Shown piece after piece: positions 32,932-41,795 of a DNA stretch of 51,934 nucleotides (its first letter is position 1; each line of letters begins with the position of its first letter). The position numbers were made by a program, and so were the translations under genes. Source of the stretch: an uncultured Candidatus Actinomarina sp. (GTDB lineage Bacteria; Actinomycetota; Acidimicrobiia; Actinomarinales; Actinomarinaceae); NCBI GenBank assembly GCA_902593795.1, contig CACJJR010000001.1, forward strand, positions 260,647 to 312,580, given 5' to 3'. The notes beneath the pieces were generated by a model. It was given only the letters and a program-made list of their open reading frames with translations. It searched no databases and was not told the DNA's origin.

Positions 32932-34047
32932 ATGAATCTAGAAATATTAGATAGTGGTTTTATACCAAACCAAATATGTGAAAAGCTACCAGCAAGCTTT
33001 GATGATATTGAAAACCTTGCAAGCGAACTTCCAAAAGTACTTGCGAATGAACAAATTGTCGAAAGAGTACAACAATTAGGGCAAGAAAAAGATATCAGCA
33101 ATCTAAATGTCAGTGAATTAGAAAGAGCGATGCTACTGTATTCCTACGTAGGTCACGCATATATGTGGGGAAAAAAACATGTTGAAAATACAATCCCTAA
33201 AGAGCTTGCTACAACATGGTTTGCTATATCTGAAAAATTAGAAAGACCACCTATTCTTTCCTATGCATCATACGCCTTAAATAATTGGAAAATGCTTGAT
33301 GATACAAAGCCTTTTGATCTAGAGAATATAGTAATCATGCAAAATTTCTTAGGAGGAGTTGATGAAGATTGGTTTATTATGATTCATGTTGCTATTGAGT
33401 ATGAAGCAAAAGTCATACTTTCAAATTTAAAATCATATTTTCTTGATGAAAACTTGGACAAATCATTATTAGAAAAATCTTTAGAGAGTATTAAAAATAT
33501 CAACTCAATTATGAATCGAATGCCTGAAAAATGTGACCCATTTATTTACTACAATCGGGTGAGACCATACATCTTTGGGTGGAAAAATAACCCTGCTACA
33601 CCAGAGGGTGTAATTTATGAGGGTGTTGAAGATTACAATGGAGAACCTCAACTCTTCAGAGGCGAAACAGGAGCACAAAGTTCAATTGTTCCCGCACTCG
33701 ATGCTCTTCTCGGCGTCACGCATTCCAACGATCCACTAAGAGAATACTTGGATGAGATGAGATTGTATATGCCTAAAGAGCATAGAGAATTACTCAATGG
33801 CCTAGATGAATGGTCAGAAAATAAAAGAAAAAATCTAAGCATAGATGAAAAATCCATGATGATTATTAATGAAATAATAAATGAAGTTCATACTTTTAGA
33901 GATAAGCATTTGGAATATGCAAGAGTATATATTTTTGAACAGTCTTTGACAAATAATTCAAACTCAAATATTGTTGGAACGGGTGGCACACCTTTTATGA
34001 AGTATCTTGATAAGCACCTACAAGAAACAGTTCCATCAAATGATTAA
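32932..34047 (+). CDS. indoleamine 2,3-dioxygenase-like heme protein
   Basis: IDO enzymes open the indole ring of tryptophan to N-formylkynurenine with heme and O2. The 371-residue protein has the family's landmarks: RPPILSYASYALNNWKMLD (106-123), FIMIHVAIEYEAK, RVRPYIFGWKNNP with the substrate-carboxylate Arg (211), FRGETGAQSSIVPALDALLG (242-261), MRLYMPKEHRELL, the proximal heme His326 in RDKHLEYARVYI, and GTGGTPF (349-355). The Phe that sits over the substrate in human IDO1 appears as Tyr. Length and motifs fit bacterial IDO. It is translated from a clear ribosome site and overlaps alanine dehydrogenase by 8 bases, suggesting shared regulation. Another indole substrate is possible. Confidence 0.85.
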   Translation: MNLEILDSGFIPNQICEKLPASFDDIENLASELPKVLANEQIVERVQQLGQEKDISNLNVSELERAMLLYSYVGHAYMWGKKHVENTIPKELATTWFAISEKLERPPILSYASYALNNWKMLDDTKPFDLENIVIMQNFLGGVDEDWFIMIHVAIEYEAKVILSNLKSYFLDENLDKSLLEKSLESIKNINSIMNRMPEKCDPFIYYNRVRPYIFGWKNNPATPEGVIYEGVEDYNGEPQLFRGETGAQSSIVPALDALLGVTHSNDPLREYLDEMRLYMPKEHRELLNGLDEWSENKRKNLSIDEKSMMIINEIINEVHTFRDKHLEYARVYIFEQSLTNNSNSNIVGTGGTPFMKYLDKHLQETVPSND

Positions 34048-35143
34048 AAAGCTAGGTATACCAAAAGAAGTTAAACAGGACGAAGGCAGAATTGCTTTAA
34101 TTCCTGAACATATAACTCAATTTACTGGTTTAGCAGATATTTTTGTTGAAACTCAAGCCGGAGTTGGCTCTGGTTTTACTGATGAAGACTATAAACAAGC
34201 TGGAGCAACAATTGTGTCTTCAGCAGAAGAACTTTATGGAACCGCACAAATAATTTGTAAAGTCAAAGAACCTCAACCTGAAGAGTTTGAACTCTTAAAT
34301 TCTGACCATGTATTATTTGGTTATCTTCATCTTGCATCAAATCTTTCGCTTACAAAAATACTATTAGAAAAAAAATTAACAGGGATTGCTACTGAAATGA
34401 TTATGAGTGGGAAAGAGTATCCACTGCTAATTCCTATGTCAAAAATTGCTGGCAATCTAGCGATCCAGAAAGGTATGCAATTTTTAGAATACTCTTCAAA
34501 AGGAAAAGGACTGCTTCTTTCATCAATATCTGGTGAAAGAAATTCAAAAGTTACTGTTGTTGGTTGTGGTGAAGTTGGTAGAAGCTCAATTCATAAGTCT
34601 ATTCAGATTGGTGCATCTGTTACTGCGATAGATATAAATGAAGATATTTTGAATGAATTAAAATATCAGTATGGAGAAAAGATTACTACTTTAGTCAGCA
34701 GAAGTGACTCAGCTATAAACGCAATTAGATCTGCTGATTTAGTTATAGGTGCAGTTTTATTACCTGGAAGAAAACCGCCAATTGTAATTACAGAAGAAGA
34801 TATAAATTCGATGGAAAGGGGTTCAGTAATAGTCGATGTTGCTATTGACCAAGGTGGTTGTGTTGAAGGCGTTAAGCCAAATACTCATAGTGAACCTTTT
34901 GAAATAAGAAGTGGTGTAATCGTCTCTGCAATTGCAAACTTACCAGGCGCAGTTCCAAGAACCTCTTCTATTGAGCTTTCAACAAATTTACAAAAATATG
35001 TTGATAATCTTTTAATTGAAAATTGGTTTGATGAATACAAAAATAACGAAAGCTTAAGACCATCACTCCAAATACACAATGGACTTTTATTATCAGAAGA
35101 GGTAGCAGACAGCTTAAGTTTGACTTTGTCTAAGCTAGTTTAG
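34040..35143 (+). CDS. ald: alanine dehydrogenase
   Basis: Ald interconverts L-alanine and pyruvate plus ammonium using NAD. From the ATG at 34040 (overlapping the previous stop in ATGATTAA) the protein has 367 residues, the usual length. It starts LGIPKEVKQDEGRIAL, as the family does. Substrate residues Lys74 (in IICKVKEP) and His97 (in FGYLHLASN) are present. The NAD domain has VTVVGCGEVGRSSIHKSIQI and AIDINEDI, followed by VDVAIDQGGCVEGVKPNTHS and IANLPGAVPRTSSIEL. A longer frame from 34007 would add 11 unrelated residues. The pairing with the dioxygenase suggests alanine released from kynurenine may be recycled here. The gene's end overlaps convergent leuD by 14 bases. Confidence 0.93.
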   Translation: MIKKLGIPKEVKQDEGRIALIPEHITQFTGLADIFVETQAGVGSGFTDEDYKQAGATIVSSAEELYGTAQIICKVKEPQPEEFELLNSDHVLFGYLHLASNLSLTKILLEKKLTGIATEMIMSGKEYPLLIPMSKIAGNLAIQKGMQFLEYSSKGKGLLLSSISGERNSKVTVVGCGEVGRSSIHKSIQIGASVTAIDINEDILNELKYQYGEKITTLVSRSDSAINAIRSADLVIGAVLLPGRKPPIVITEEDINSMERGSVIVDVAIDQGGCVEGVKPNTHSEPFEIRSGVIVSAIANLPGAVPRTSSIELSTNLQKYVDNLLIENWFDEYKNNESLRPSLQIHNGLLLSEEVADSLSLTLSKLV

Positions 35144-35717
35144 GCATCCATTTTTTTCTAGATTTACTAAAGCTATCTATTTGATCTGTGTAGTTCAATG
35201 TTATATCAATTTTATCTAAACCTTCAAGGATTCGTTTTTGAGAAAAATCGTCTAAATCAAATGAAAATACTATTTCCTCACACTGAACTGTTTTATTTTC
35301 TATAGAAATTTCGATGTTAGTACCTGGATTATTTTCAATTTTTGCAAAAAGTGCACCTACATTTTCTTGATTTGTTTCTATGGGTACAAGACCAATGTTG
35401 ATTGAATTTAATCTAAAAATATCAGCAAATTTAGTTGAAATTATCGCATCGAACCCCCAATCTTGAAGACCCCAAGGCGCATGTTCCCTAGAAGAACCAG
35501 TTCCAAAATTATCCCCAGCAACTAAAACCTTAGACCCTTTATATGCTTCATTATTTAAAGGAAAATCAGGATCTTTCTTCCAATCATGAAACAAGAAATC
35601 ACCATAACCTGATCGTTCAACACGTTTAAGAAATTGTTTCGGCATTATTTGATCAGTGTCAACGTTAGACATATTAAGCGGAAGCATCGTTGAGTTAATA
35701 GTGTTTAATTTCTTCAA
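35130..35717 (-). CDS. leuD: 3-isopropylmalate dehydratase small subunit
   Basis: LeuD pairs with LeuC to isomerise 2-isopropylmalate to 3-isopropylmalate in leucine biosynthesis. The 195-residue protein has the aconitase swivel domain: NVDTDQIMPKQFLKRVERSG near the start, VLVAGDNFGTGSSREHAPWG (substrate-binding loop with the S-S-R-E-H element), and FADIFRLNSINIGLVPI. ATG at 35717 directly follows the leuC stop, so the two are one transcription unit. The 3' end overlaps ald, which is convergent. Confidence 0.95.
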   Translation of the reverse strand: MKKLNTINSTMLPLNMSNVDTDQIMPKQFLKRVERSGYGDFLFHDWKKDPDFPLNNEAYKGSKVLVAGDNFGTGSSREHAPWGLQDWGFDAIISTKFADIFRLNSINIGLVPIETNQENVGALFAKIENNPGTNIEISIENKTVQCEEIVFSFDLDDFSQKRILEGLDKIDITLNYTDQIDSFSKSRKKWMPKLA

Positions 35718-37115
35718 TTACAGGTTCCTAATATCAACAAATTTTCCATGTAAAGCTGCAGCTGCTGCCATTTTTGGACTCACTAAGTGGGTTCGCCCTC
35801 CTGCACCTTGTCTACCTTCATAGTTTCTATTTGATGTGGAGGCGCACCTTTCACCAGGGCTTAAAATGTCTGGATTCATTCCTAAACACATTGAGCAACC
35901 TGCTTCTCTCCAGTCAAAACCGGCTTCAATAAAAACTTTGTCAAGCCCTTCTTCTTCTGCTTGTTTTTTAACAAGAGTTGACCCAGGAACAATCATCGCG
36001 CCTATTTTTTCTGAAACTTTTTCCCCTTTTACTACTTCTGCTGCTTCTCTTAAATCTTCAATTCTTCCATTAGTACAGCTTCCAATAAAAACTCTATCTA
36101 ATTGAATTTCACTAATTTTTTCTCCGGGCTTCAAATCCATATATTCCAAAGCTCTTGAAGCTGCTTCTTTTTCAGATTCTTCATCAAAATCATTTGGATG
36201 GGGAATAGTGTCATTTACAAAAATTACCTGTGAAGGATTTGTTCCCCAAGATATAGATGGTTCAAGTTCATCAGCGTTTATTGTTACAACTTTATCAAAT
36301 ACAGCATCCTCATCAGAATATAAATTTCCCCATTCAGCAATAGCATCCTCCCAGTCAGAGCCCTTAGGAGCGTAATTTTTCTCTTTTAAATAATTGAAAG
36401 TTACTTCATCTGGCGCAATCATTCCTGCTCTAGCCCCTCCTTCAATCGACATGTTGCAAATTGTCATTCTGTTTTCCATACTCATATTTTTAACAACATC
36501 TCCAGCATATTCAATGACATGTCCGGCTCCACCACCAGTACCAATTTTTCTAATTATCCCTAAAATAATATCTTTTGGACCCACACCTTCCGATACATCT
36601 CCTACTACTTCAACTTTCATTGTTTTCGGTTTTTCCATTGCTAATGTTTGTGTAGCTAGAACATGTTCTACTTCTGAAGTTCCTATACCAAAAGCTAACG
36701 CTCCAAACGCCCCATGAGTGGCGGTATGACTATCACCGCATACAATGGTCATTCCTGGTTGAGTTATACCTTGTTCTGGTCCTATAACATGCACGATTCC
36801 TTGACGTGGATCGTTAATACCAAATAATGTAACTCCAAATTCTTCACAATTATTTTCTAAAGCTTCAATTTGAATTTTAGATAATGGATCTTTTATTCCT
36901 AACGTTCTATTTGAAGTTGGAACACCATGGTCGACTGTAGCAAGAGTCATTTCAGGATGTTTAACTTTCCTCCCAGCAAGCCGTAAGCTATCAAATGCCT
37001 GAGGTGATGTGACTTCATGTACAAGATGTAAATCTATAAATACTAAATTTGTACTCTCATCAATAGACGCAACGAGGTGTCTATCCCAGATTTTTTCGAA
37101 TAATGTTTTTCCCAT
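35718..37115 (-). CDS. leuC: 3-isopropylmalate dehydratase large subunit
   Basis: The 465-residue LeuC carries the 4Fe-4S cluster of the isomerase. Motifs are [12 protein letters not shown] at the N-terminus, [33 protein letters not shown], a first cluster Cys in [13 protein letters not shown], and two more in [18 protein letters not shown] (C-x-x-C). [20 protein letters not shown] gives the substrate-binding Arg. The upstream interval 37116-37239 (124 bases) is AT-rich. It holds a 24-codon frame on this strand that stops one base before the ATG, but no Leu-codon-rich leader or T-box-like structure that I can see. Confidence 0.96.
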   Translation of the reverse strand: MGKTLFEKIWDRHLVASIDESTNLVFIDLHLVHEVTSPQAFDSLRLAGRKVKHPEMTLATVDHGVPTSNRTLGIKDPLSKIQIEALENNCEEFGVTLFGINDPRQGIVHVIGPEQGITQPGMTIVCGDSHTATHGAFGALAFGIGTSEVEHVLATQTLAMEKPKTMKVEVVGDVSEGVGPKDIILGIIRKIGTGGGAGHVIEYAGDVVKNMSMENRMTICNMSIEGGARAGMIAPDEVTFNYLKEKNYAPKGSDWEDAIAEWGNLYSDEDAVFDKVVTINADELEPSISWGTNPSQVIFVNDTIPHPNDFDEESEKEAASRALEYMDLKPGEKISEIQLDRVFIGSCTNGRIEDLREAAEVVKGEKVSEKIGAMIVPGSTLVKKQAEEEGLDKVFIEAGFDWREAGCSMCLGMNPDILSPGERCASTSNRNYEGRQGAGGRTHLVSPKMAAAAALHGKFVDIRNL

Positions 37116-37225
37116 TTCAGTTATAAATTATATATTTTTTTCTGTATTTAATCCACAGGGATGTTTTTTGTTTTATTGTTTCTTTTTCCATTTTTTAATT
37201 TATTATCATTTAATCTGTGCTCATT

Positions 37226-37231
37226 TAGAAT
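37226..37231 (+). promoter_or_regulatory. candidate -10 box (TAGAAT) for the antiporter gene
   Basis: TAGAAT is followed by eight bases and the ATG at 37240, with no Shine-Dalgarno. It lies at the edge of the 124-base divergent gap with leuC (37116-37239). The rest of the gap is A/T-rich with T-runs and has no clear second promoter. Confidence 0.33.
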
Positions 37232-37239
37232 AAAGCATC

Positions 37240-38466
37240 ATGGAAACAATTATTGAAAAATTTTTGGAAATAGCAATTATTTTAATTGCAGCTAAATTTG
37301 GGGCCGAAATCATGAGAAGGATAAACCAACCTGCAGTAATAGGTGAGTTGGTTATCGGAATTATTATTGGGTATTACGGACTAGGCTTACTTCCTCACTT
37401 TAAATCAGGAGATGTTGTCTCAACTTTAGCTGAAATAGGAGTCATCCTCTTGCTGTTTGAAGTTGGTTTAGAGACCAATTTAGATGAATTTATTGAGCTC
37501 GGATCCACTGCATTGCTTGTCGCCTTAATAGGCGTTGTTGCACCATTTGCACTCGGCTTTGGTTCTATTTTTGCACTTGGTTTAGGAGGAGAAAATCAAT
37601 TTGAAGTTGCTTTATTTGTAGGGGCTGCGATGACCGCAACTTCAGTCGGAATAACAGCAAGAGTATTTGGCGACTTAGGCGCCCTTAAGTCAAAAGAGGC
37701 AAAAACTATAATTGGTGCAGCAGTTGTTGATGATATTTTAGGTCTTCTAATTTTAACTGTTGTCGCAGGAGTTTTAGGTAGCTCAGGTGATTTTTCACTA
37801 GTAGATCTTGGTGTAATTAGCGCTAAAGCAATTGGATTTTTAATAGCGGTAGTAATTATTGGTAGAAAGCTTTCTAAACCGATTTTTAACTTTTTTGTAA
37901 AAATACCGTCACCGGGAACATTTGTAACAGGTAGCTTTATATTTGCTATGTTACTCGGTGCAGCAGCTCATTTTGTTGGCTTGCATCCAATTGTTGGAGC
38001 ATTTGCAGGTGGAGTGGTTGCTGGAGAATCAGGAATGACACATAGAATTAGAGAAGAGATGAAGCCCTTAAATTTCTTACTTGTTCCAATCTTCTTTGTT
38101 TATATCGGTTCCGAAGTAAACATACAAACGCTTGCTTCATTAGATGTATTTTTATATGGAATGTTGGTAAGCCTCTTGGCTTTTGTAGGTAAGTATGTTT
38201 CTGCCTTAGGCGCTATGGGCAAAGGCTTGAATACTTCACTCATTGGAATAGGTATGTCACCAAGAGGAGAAGTTGGCTTAATTTTTGTTGCTGTTGCAAC
38301 AACTACCCTTTCAGATGTAATTACAGAAGATATTATCTCAATAATTATATGGATGGTAATAGTTACAACAGTAATCGCTCCTATATTGTTGAATAGAATC
38401 TTGCAAAAAGTACCATTATCAGAAAGAGATGATGATGAAAGGTTTGAAACACCTGTTGTTGAGTAG
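37240..38466 (+). CDS. cation:proton antiporter, CPA2 family (KefB/NapA-like)
   Basis: The 408-residue membrane protein has about 12-13 helices and is a monovalent cation/proton antiporter without the C-terminal TrkA-N domain of Kef channels. QPAVIGELVIGIIIGYYGLG is the typical first inverted-repeat helix. GVILLLFEVGLETNLDEF, AAMTATSVGITARVF and then GAAVVDDILGLLILTVVAG carry the conserved Asp-Asp/Gly pattern where cation and proton compete. GMSPRGEVGLIFVAVA is another family signature. Na+ or K+ cannot be told from sequence alone. It lies 63 bases upstream of a cation-pumping pyrophosphatase, suggesting shared ion homeostasis. Confidence 0.9.
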   Translation: METIIEKFLEIAIILIAAKFGAEIMRRINQPAVIGELVIGIIIGYYGLGLLPHFKSGDVVSTLAEIGVILLLFEVGLETNLDEFIELGSTALLVALIGVVAPFALGFGSIFALGLGGENQFEVALFVGAAMTATSVGITARVFGDLGALKSKEAKTIIGAAVVDDILGLLILTVVAGVLGSSGDFSLVDLGVISAKAIGFLIAVVIIGRKLSKPIFNFFVKIPSPGTFVTGSFIFAMLLGAAAHFVGLHPIVGAFAGGVVAGESGMTHRIREEMKPLNFLLVPIFFVYIGSEVNIQTLASLDVFLYGMLVSLLAFVGKYVSALGAMGKGLNTSLIGIGMSPRGEVGLIFVAVATTTLSDVITEDIISIIIWMVIVTTVIAPILLNRILQKVPLSERDDDERFETPVVE

Positions 38467-38501
38467 TAAAAACACTCCAATAAATTAGATTTTTAGTATC
38501 A

Positions 38502-38518
38502 TATTATGAGTCATAATA
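38502..38518. promoter_or_regulatory. 17-base perfect palindrome upstream of hppA
   Basis: TATTATGA-G-TCATAATA is an eight-base perfect inverted repeat around one central base. It ends where the AAGGGG ribosome site (38518-38523) begins, 11 bases before the ATG. Its left arm doubles as a TATTAT -10-like box. This arrangement suits an operator overlapping a promoter, or a small hairpin next to the ribosome site. No regulator is known, and the match is based on sequence symmetry only. Confidence 0.35.
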
Positions 38519-38523
38519 AGGGG
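38518..38523 (+). promoter_or_regulatory. strong Shine-Dalgarno (AAGGGG) of hppA
   Basis: AAGGGG is followed by six bases and the ATG at 38530. It is one of only a few strong ribosome sites in the window and fixes the hppA start. Its first A is the last base of the palindrome. Confidence 0.65.
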
Positions 38524-38529
38524 AAATAA

Positions 38530-40563
38530 ATGCTAGTTAATTCTATGATTGCTGCCGCTGCCGGCCTTGTACTTGCAGCTTTCTACGCGAATAAAGTTTT
38601 ATCAATAAAAGTTACTGACTTAAGAGTAGAGGAACTTTCTACCGCCATCAGGCAAGGTTCAATGGCTTTTTTAAAAAGAATGTATTCATGGATTAGTGTC
38701 TTTGTCGTAATTTTGGCTATATTGATTTCCACACTTACCGAGTGGGGCTATCCGTGGGGTTCTGTAGCATTCGTTGCAGGCGCATTACTTTCCTCACTAG
38801 CAGGATTCGTTGGTATGAGAATTGCAACTGCAGCAAATGGGAGAACAACAGAGGCTGCCAGAGATGGGGGTACCCTTAAAGCATTACCCGTAGCATTTAG
38901 AGGTGGAGCAGTTATGGGCTTCACAGTTGCAGGCTTAGGGTTACTCGGAGTAGCTTTAGGATATTTATTATTTATTGAAGTACTAGACCTTCCTAATGGA
39001 TATGACGTACTAGCAGCAATAGGTCTTGGAGGCTCATCAATAGCTCTTTTTGCAAGGGTTGGCGGTGGAATTTATACAAAAGCAGCAGACGTTGGGGCTG
39101 ACTTGGTAGGTAAGGTTGAAGCAGGAATTCCTGAGGACGATCCAAGAAACCCTGCCACTATAGCTGACAATGTTGGAGACAATGTTGGTGATGTTGCAGG
39201 AATGGGTGCAGATCTCTTTGAAAGTTATGTCGGCTCACTTGTTGCTCCACTTGCCTATGCTGCAATTGTTTTTGCTGGGCAAAGTGTGCTTCCTTCTTTA
39301 TTACTTTTCCCACTAGCTGTGGGTACGATAGGTATGGGAGCATCAATTCTCTCCTCATTTTTAGTTGTTCCTAAAGAAGGAAAGCTTGCACAGGCTCTTC
39401 ATAGGGGTACATATAGTGCGGCACTATTAACTGTTATTGGTGTTTATTTTTTAAGTGATTTTATGTTCGCTGATTATGCAGAAAATCCTATAGGATTATT
39501 TTTCTCAGTTATTATCGGGCTTGGTGTCGGACTATTGGTAGGTCAAATTTCAGAGTGGTTTACGTCTGATCATTACTCAATTGTTAAAAATATTGCAGAT
39601 CAAGCAAAAACTGGTCCAGCAACGCTTGTGTTATCAGGTATATCTGAGGGTATGCGATCAGCAGCTTTCTCAGTAGTCGTAGTTGTTTTTGGAATTTACG
39701 GTGCTTATACGGCAGGAGACTGGGCATTAGGTGCTGATGGTGGAATTTATGGAATTGCTATTGCAGCAATTGGAGTTTTGTCAACATTAGGCATAACTGT
39801 AGCGGTAGATGCTTATGGTCCAATTGCTGATAATGCTGGCGGAATTGCTGAAATGGCATATCTACCTCCAGAAGTTAGAGAAGCGACTGATGAATTAGAC
39901 TCTCTAGGAAATACAACAGCTGCAATCGCTAAAGGGTTTGCAATTGGTTCTGCAGCAGTCACCGCTTTAGCTTTATTCTCAGCTTTTGTGCAAAGTGCAG
40001 GTATCGAAAAATTAGATATTACAGAGGTGGAAGTAACTTTAGGTTTATTTTTGGGAGGAATGTTCCCATTTTTGTTTGCAGCCATGACTATTAACGCAGT
40101 AGGAAGAGCAGCATTTAAAATGATTGAAGAAGTTAGACGACAGTTTAATGAAATTCCAGGTCTGAGAGAAGGGAAAGAAGGAGTTGTCCCTGACTACACA
40201 AAATGTGTAGATATAGCCACAACAGCGGCATTAAAAGAAATGTTACTTCCAGGTGGCTTAGCTATTGCCCTTCCTTTAATAATTGGTTTTTGGGATAAGG
40301 AGGCACTCGGAGGTTTCCTTGCTGGGTCGTTGGTTACGGGGTTTCTCTTGGCAATATTTATGGCAAACTCTGGTGGGGCTTGGGATAACGCAAAAAAATA
40401 TATTGAAGCTGGAGGTGGAGCAGGAAAGGGTTCTGACGAACATAAAGCTGCTGTGATTGGTGATACAATTGGAGATCCTTTTAAAGATACATCTGGTCCT
40501 GCAATGAATATTGTTATTAAAGTTATGACAATCGTCAGCCTTATATTTGCTTCTGCATTTTAA
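38530..40563 (+). CDS. hppA: membrane-bound ion-translocating pyrophosphatase
   Basis: HppA couples pyrophosphate hydrolysis to pumping H+ and/or Na+ across the membrane. The 677-residue protein has about 16 helices and the catalytic segments GGGIYTKAADVGADLVGKVE (178-197), ADNVGDNVGDVAGMGADLFE (212-231), VDAYGPIADNAGGIAEMA (426-443) and the C-terminal ANSGGAWDNAKKYIE with the D-T-I-G-D-P-F-K-D-T element. The stretch NTTAAIAKGFAIGSA (461-475) has Ala464 and Ala467, where K+-independent proton pumps have Lys and Thr. This predicts a K+-dependent enzyme, which may pump H+ or Na+. It lies 63 bases after an antiporter gene and 5 bases before a phosphatase gene. Confidence 0.95.
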   Translation: MLVNSMIAAAAGLVLAAFYANKVLSIKVTDLRVEELSTAIRQGSMAFLKRMYSWISVFVVILAILISTLTEWGYPWGSVAFVAGALLSSLAGFVGMRIATAANGRTTEAARDGGTLKALPVAFRGGAVMGFTVAGLGLLGVALGYLLFIEVLDLPNGYDVLAAIGLGGSSIALFARVGGGIYTKAADVGADLVGKVEAGIPEDDPRNPATIADNVGDNVGDVAGMGADLFESYVGSLVAPLAYAAIVFAGQSVLPSLLLFPLAVGTIGMGASILSSFLVVPKEGKLAQALHRGTYSAALLTVIGVYFLSDFMFADYAENPIGLFFSVIIGLGVGLLVGQISEWFTSDHYSIVKNIADQAKTGPATLVLSGISEGMRSAAFSVVVVVFGIYGAYTAGDWALGADGGIYGIAIAAIGVLSTLGITVAVDAYGPIADNAGGIAEMAYLPPEVREATDELDSLGNTTAAIAKGFAIGSAAVTALALFSAFVQSAGIEKLDITEVEVTLGLFLGGMFPFLFAAMTINAVGRAAFKMIEEVRRQFNEIPGLREGKEGVVPDYTKCVDIATTAALKEMLLPGGLAIALPLIIGFWDKEALGGFLAGSLVTGFLLAIFMANSGGAWDNAKKYIEAGGGAGKGSDEHKAAVIGDTIGDPFKDTSGPAMNIVIKVMTIVSLIFASAF

Positions 40564-40568
40564 ATTAA

Positions 40569-41795
40569 TTGAAAACAGTTCACTTAGTAAGACACGGTGA
40601 AACTGAGCAAAATGCGCTAAAAGTATGGCAAGGACATACCAACACACCATTGAATAGCAATGGATTGCAACAAGCTAAACTGCTATCGATTCGACTAAAA
40701 GGCCGTAATTTAAAAATATTTTCTTCAGACTTAAGCAGAGCTGTAGAAACAGCATCTTTCTTATCCAAAAACATCATCCAAAGAGAAAGTTTAAGAGAGA
40801 TTAATGTCGGAGACTTTACAGGGAGGTCTGTAAAAGATACATATACTTCAAATAATGATATTTTTCAGTCACTTAAAGAAGATAATTTTGAATTTCCTAA
40901 TGGAGAAAAGGTAAAGGAATTTAAAAAAAGAGTTAAGAACGAAATTGAATATATTTTTGACAATACTGAAGAAGATTCTGAGAGTATTGTTTTTACTCAT
41001 GGATTTTTCATAGGGACCGTTATTGGATTGACATTAGGTTTTAATAACTATCCATTTCCTATTGGTAATATTGAAAATACATCAATTTCAACAATTGTTA
41101 AAAGAGAAACAGTTACTCAAGTAAACAAATTCAATGATTCAATACATTTAACAATGGAAAATATTGACTATCCTGCAAAGATCAAAAATACTGCACTGAC
41201 TTTTATTAGGCACGGACAAACTGATTCAAATCTTGGAGGCATTTGGCAAGGACATATAGACAATCCCCTAAATGAAACTGGTGTAACTGAAGCAAGGTTA
41301 CTTAACAATCTTTTTAGAGATTATGATTTAAATATTTCATCACCATATAAAAGGGCACACCAGACTCTTTCGTTGATCGTAAACGATGATATTCAAACTT
41401 CGAATGAATTGACTGAAATGAACTTAGGCAAGTGGGAAGGCCTAACTACAACAGAAATACTTGAGAAATATCAAGAACAATTTATTGAAGCTTTATTTCT
41501 GAATCATAAGTCAAAATATGGCATTGATGGAGAATCTATATATGAAGCAGGGGCAAGAGTTGAAAAACTCATTAATAAATTTGAAAATAATAAAATTTTA
41601 ATGGCAAGTCACGGTGGCACTATTAAATCTGCTGTCACTAAGCTAATACAATCTCCAGAATCAAATGCGGCAAGTGCATTTACAATTCCAAATAATTTAG
41701 GTGTATCTTGCTTAGTTCCCAAAGATAACAAATATTTTCTTTGGTCTTATAATGTAGGAAAAATAGGATATGAAAACATTAGTTATAACAAATGA
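40569..41795 (+). CDS. tandem histidine phosphatase (two phosphoglycerate-mutase-like domains)
   Basis: This 408-residue protein contains two complete histidine-phosphatase domains in a row. Domain 1 (about 1-195) has VHLVRHGETEQN with nucleophile His9, SRAVETA (Arg58), REINVGDFTG (Glu77) and FTHGFFIG (His144). Domain 2 (about 207-400) has FIRHGQTDSN (His215), KRAHQT (Arg262), EMNLGKWEG (Glu283) and ASHGGTIK (His348). Both share WQGH-x-x-x-P-L-N after the first motif, so they look like an internal duplication with both active sites kept. The substrate is unknown; small phosphorylated metabolites such as sugar phosphates are usual. The start is TTG, 5 bases after hppA. The 3' end overlaps the glycosyltransferase by 26 bases. 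Confidence 0.87.
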   Translation: MKTVHLVRHGETEQNALKVWQGHTNTPLNSNGLQQAKLLSIRLKGRNLKIFSSDLSRAVETASFLSKNIIQRESLREINVGDFTGRSVKDTYTSNNDIFQSLKEDNFEFPNGEKVKEFKKRVKNEIEYIFDNTEEDSESIVFTHGFFIGTVIGLTLGFNNYPFPIGNIENTSISTIVKRETVTQVNKFNDSIHLTMENIDYPAKIKNTALTFIRHGQTDSNLGGIWQGHIDNPLNETGVTEARLLNNLFRDYDLNISSPYKRAHQTLSLIVNDDIQTSNELTEMNLGKWEGLTTTEILEKYQEQFIEALFLNHKSKYGIDGESIYEAGARVEKLINKFENNKILMASHGGTIKSAVTKLIQSPESNAASAFTIPNNLGVSCLVPKDNKYFLWSYNVGKIGYENISYNK

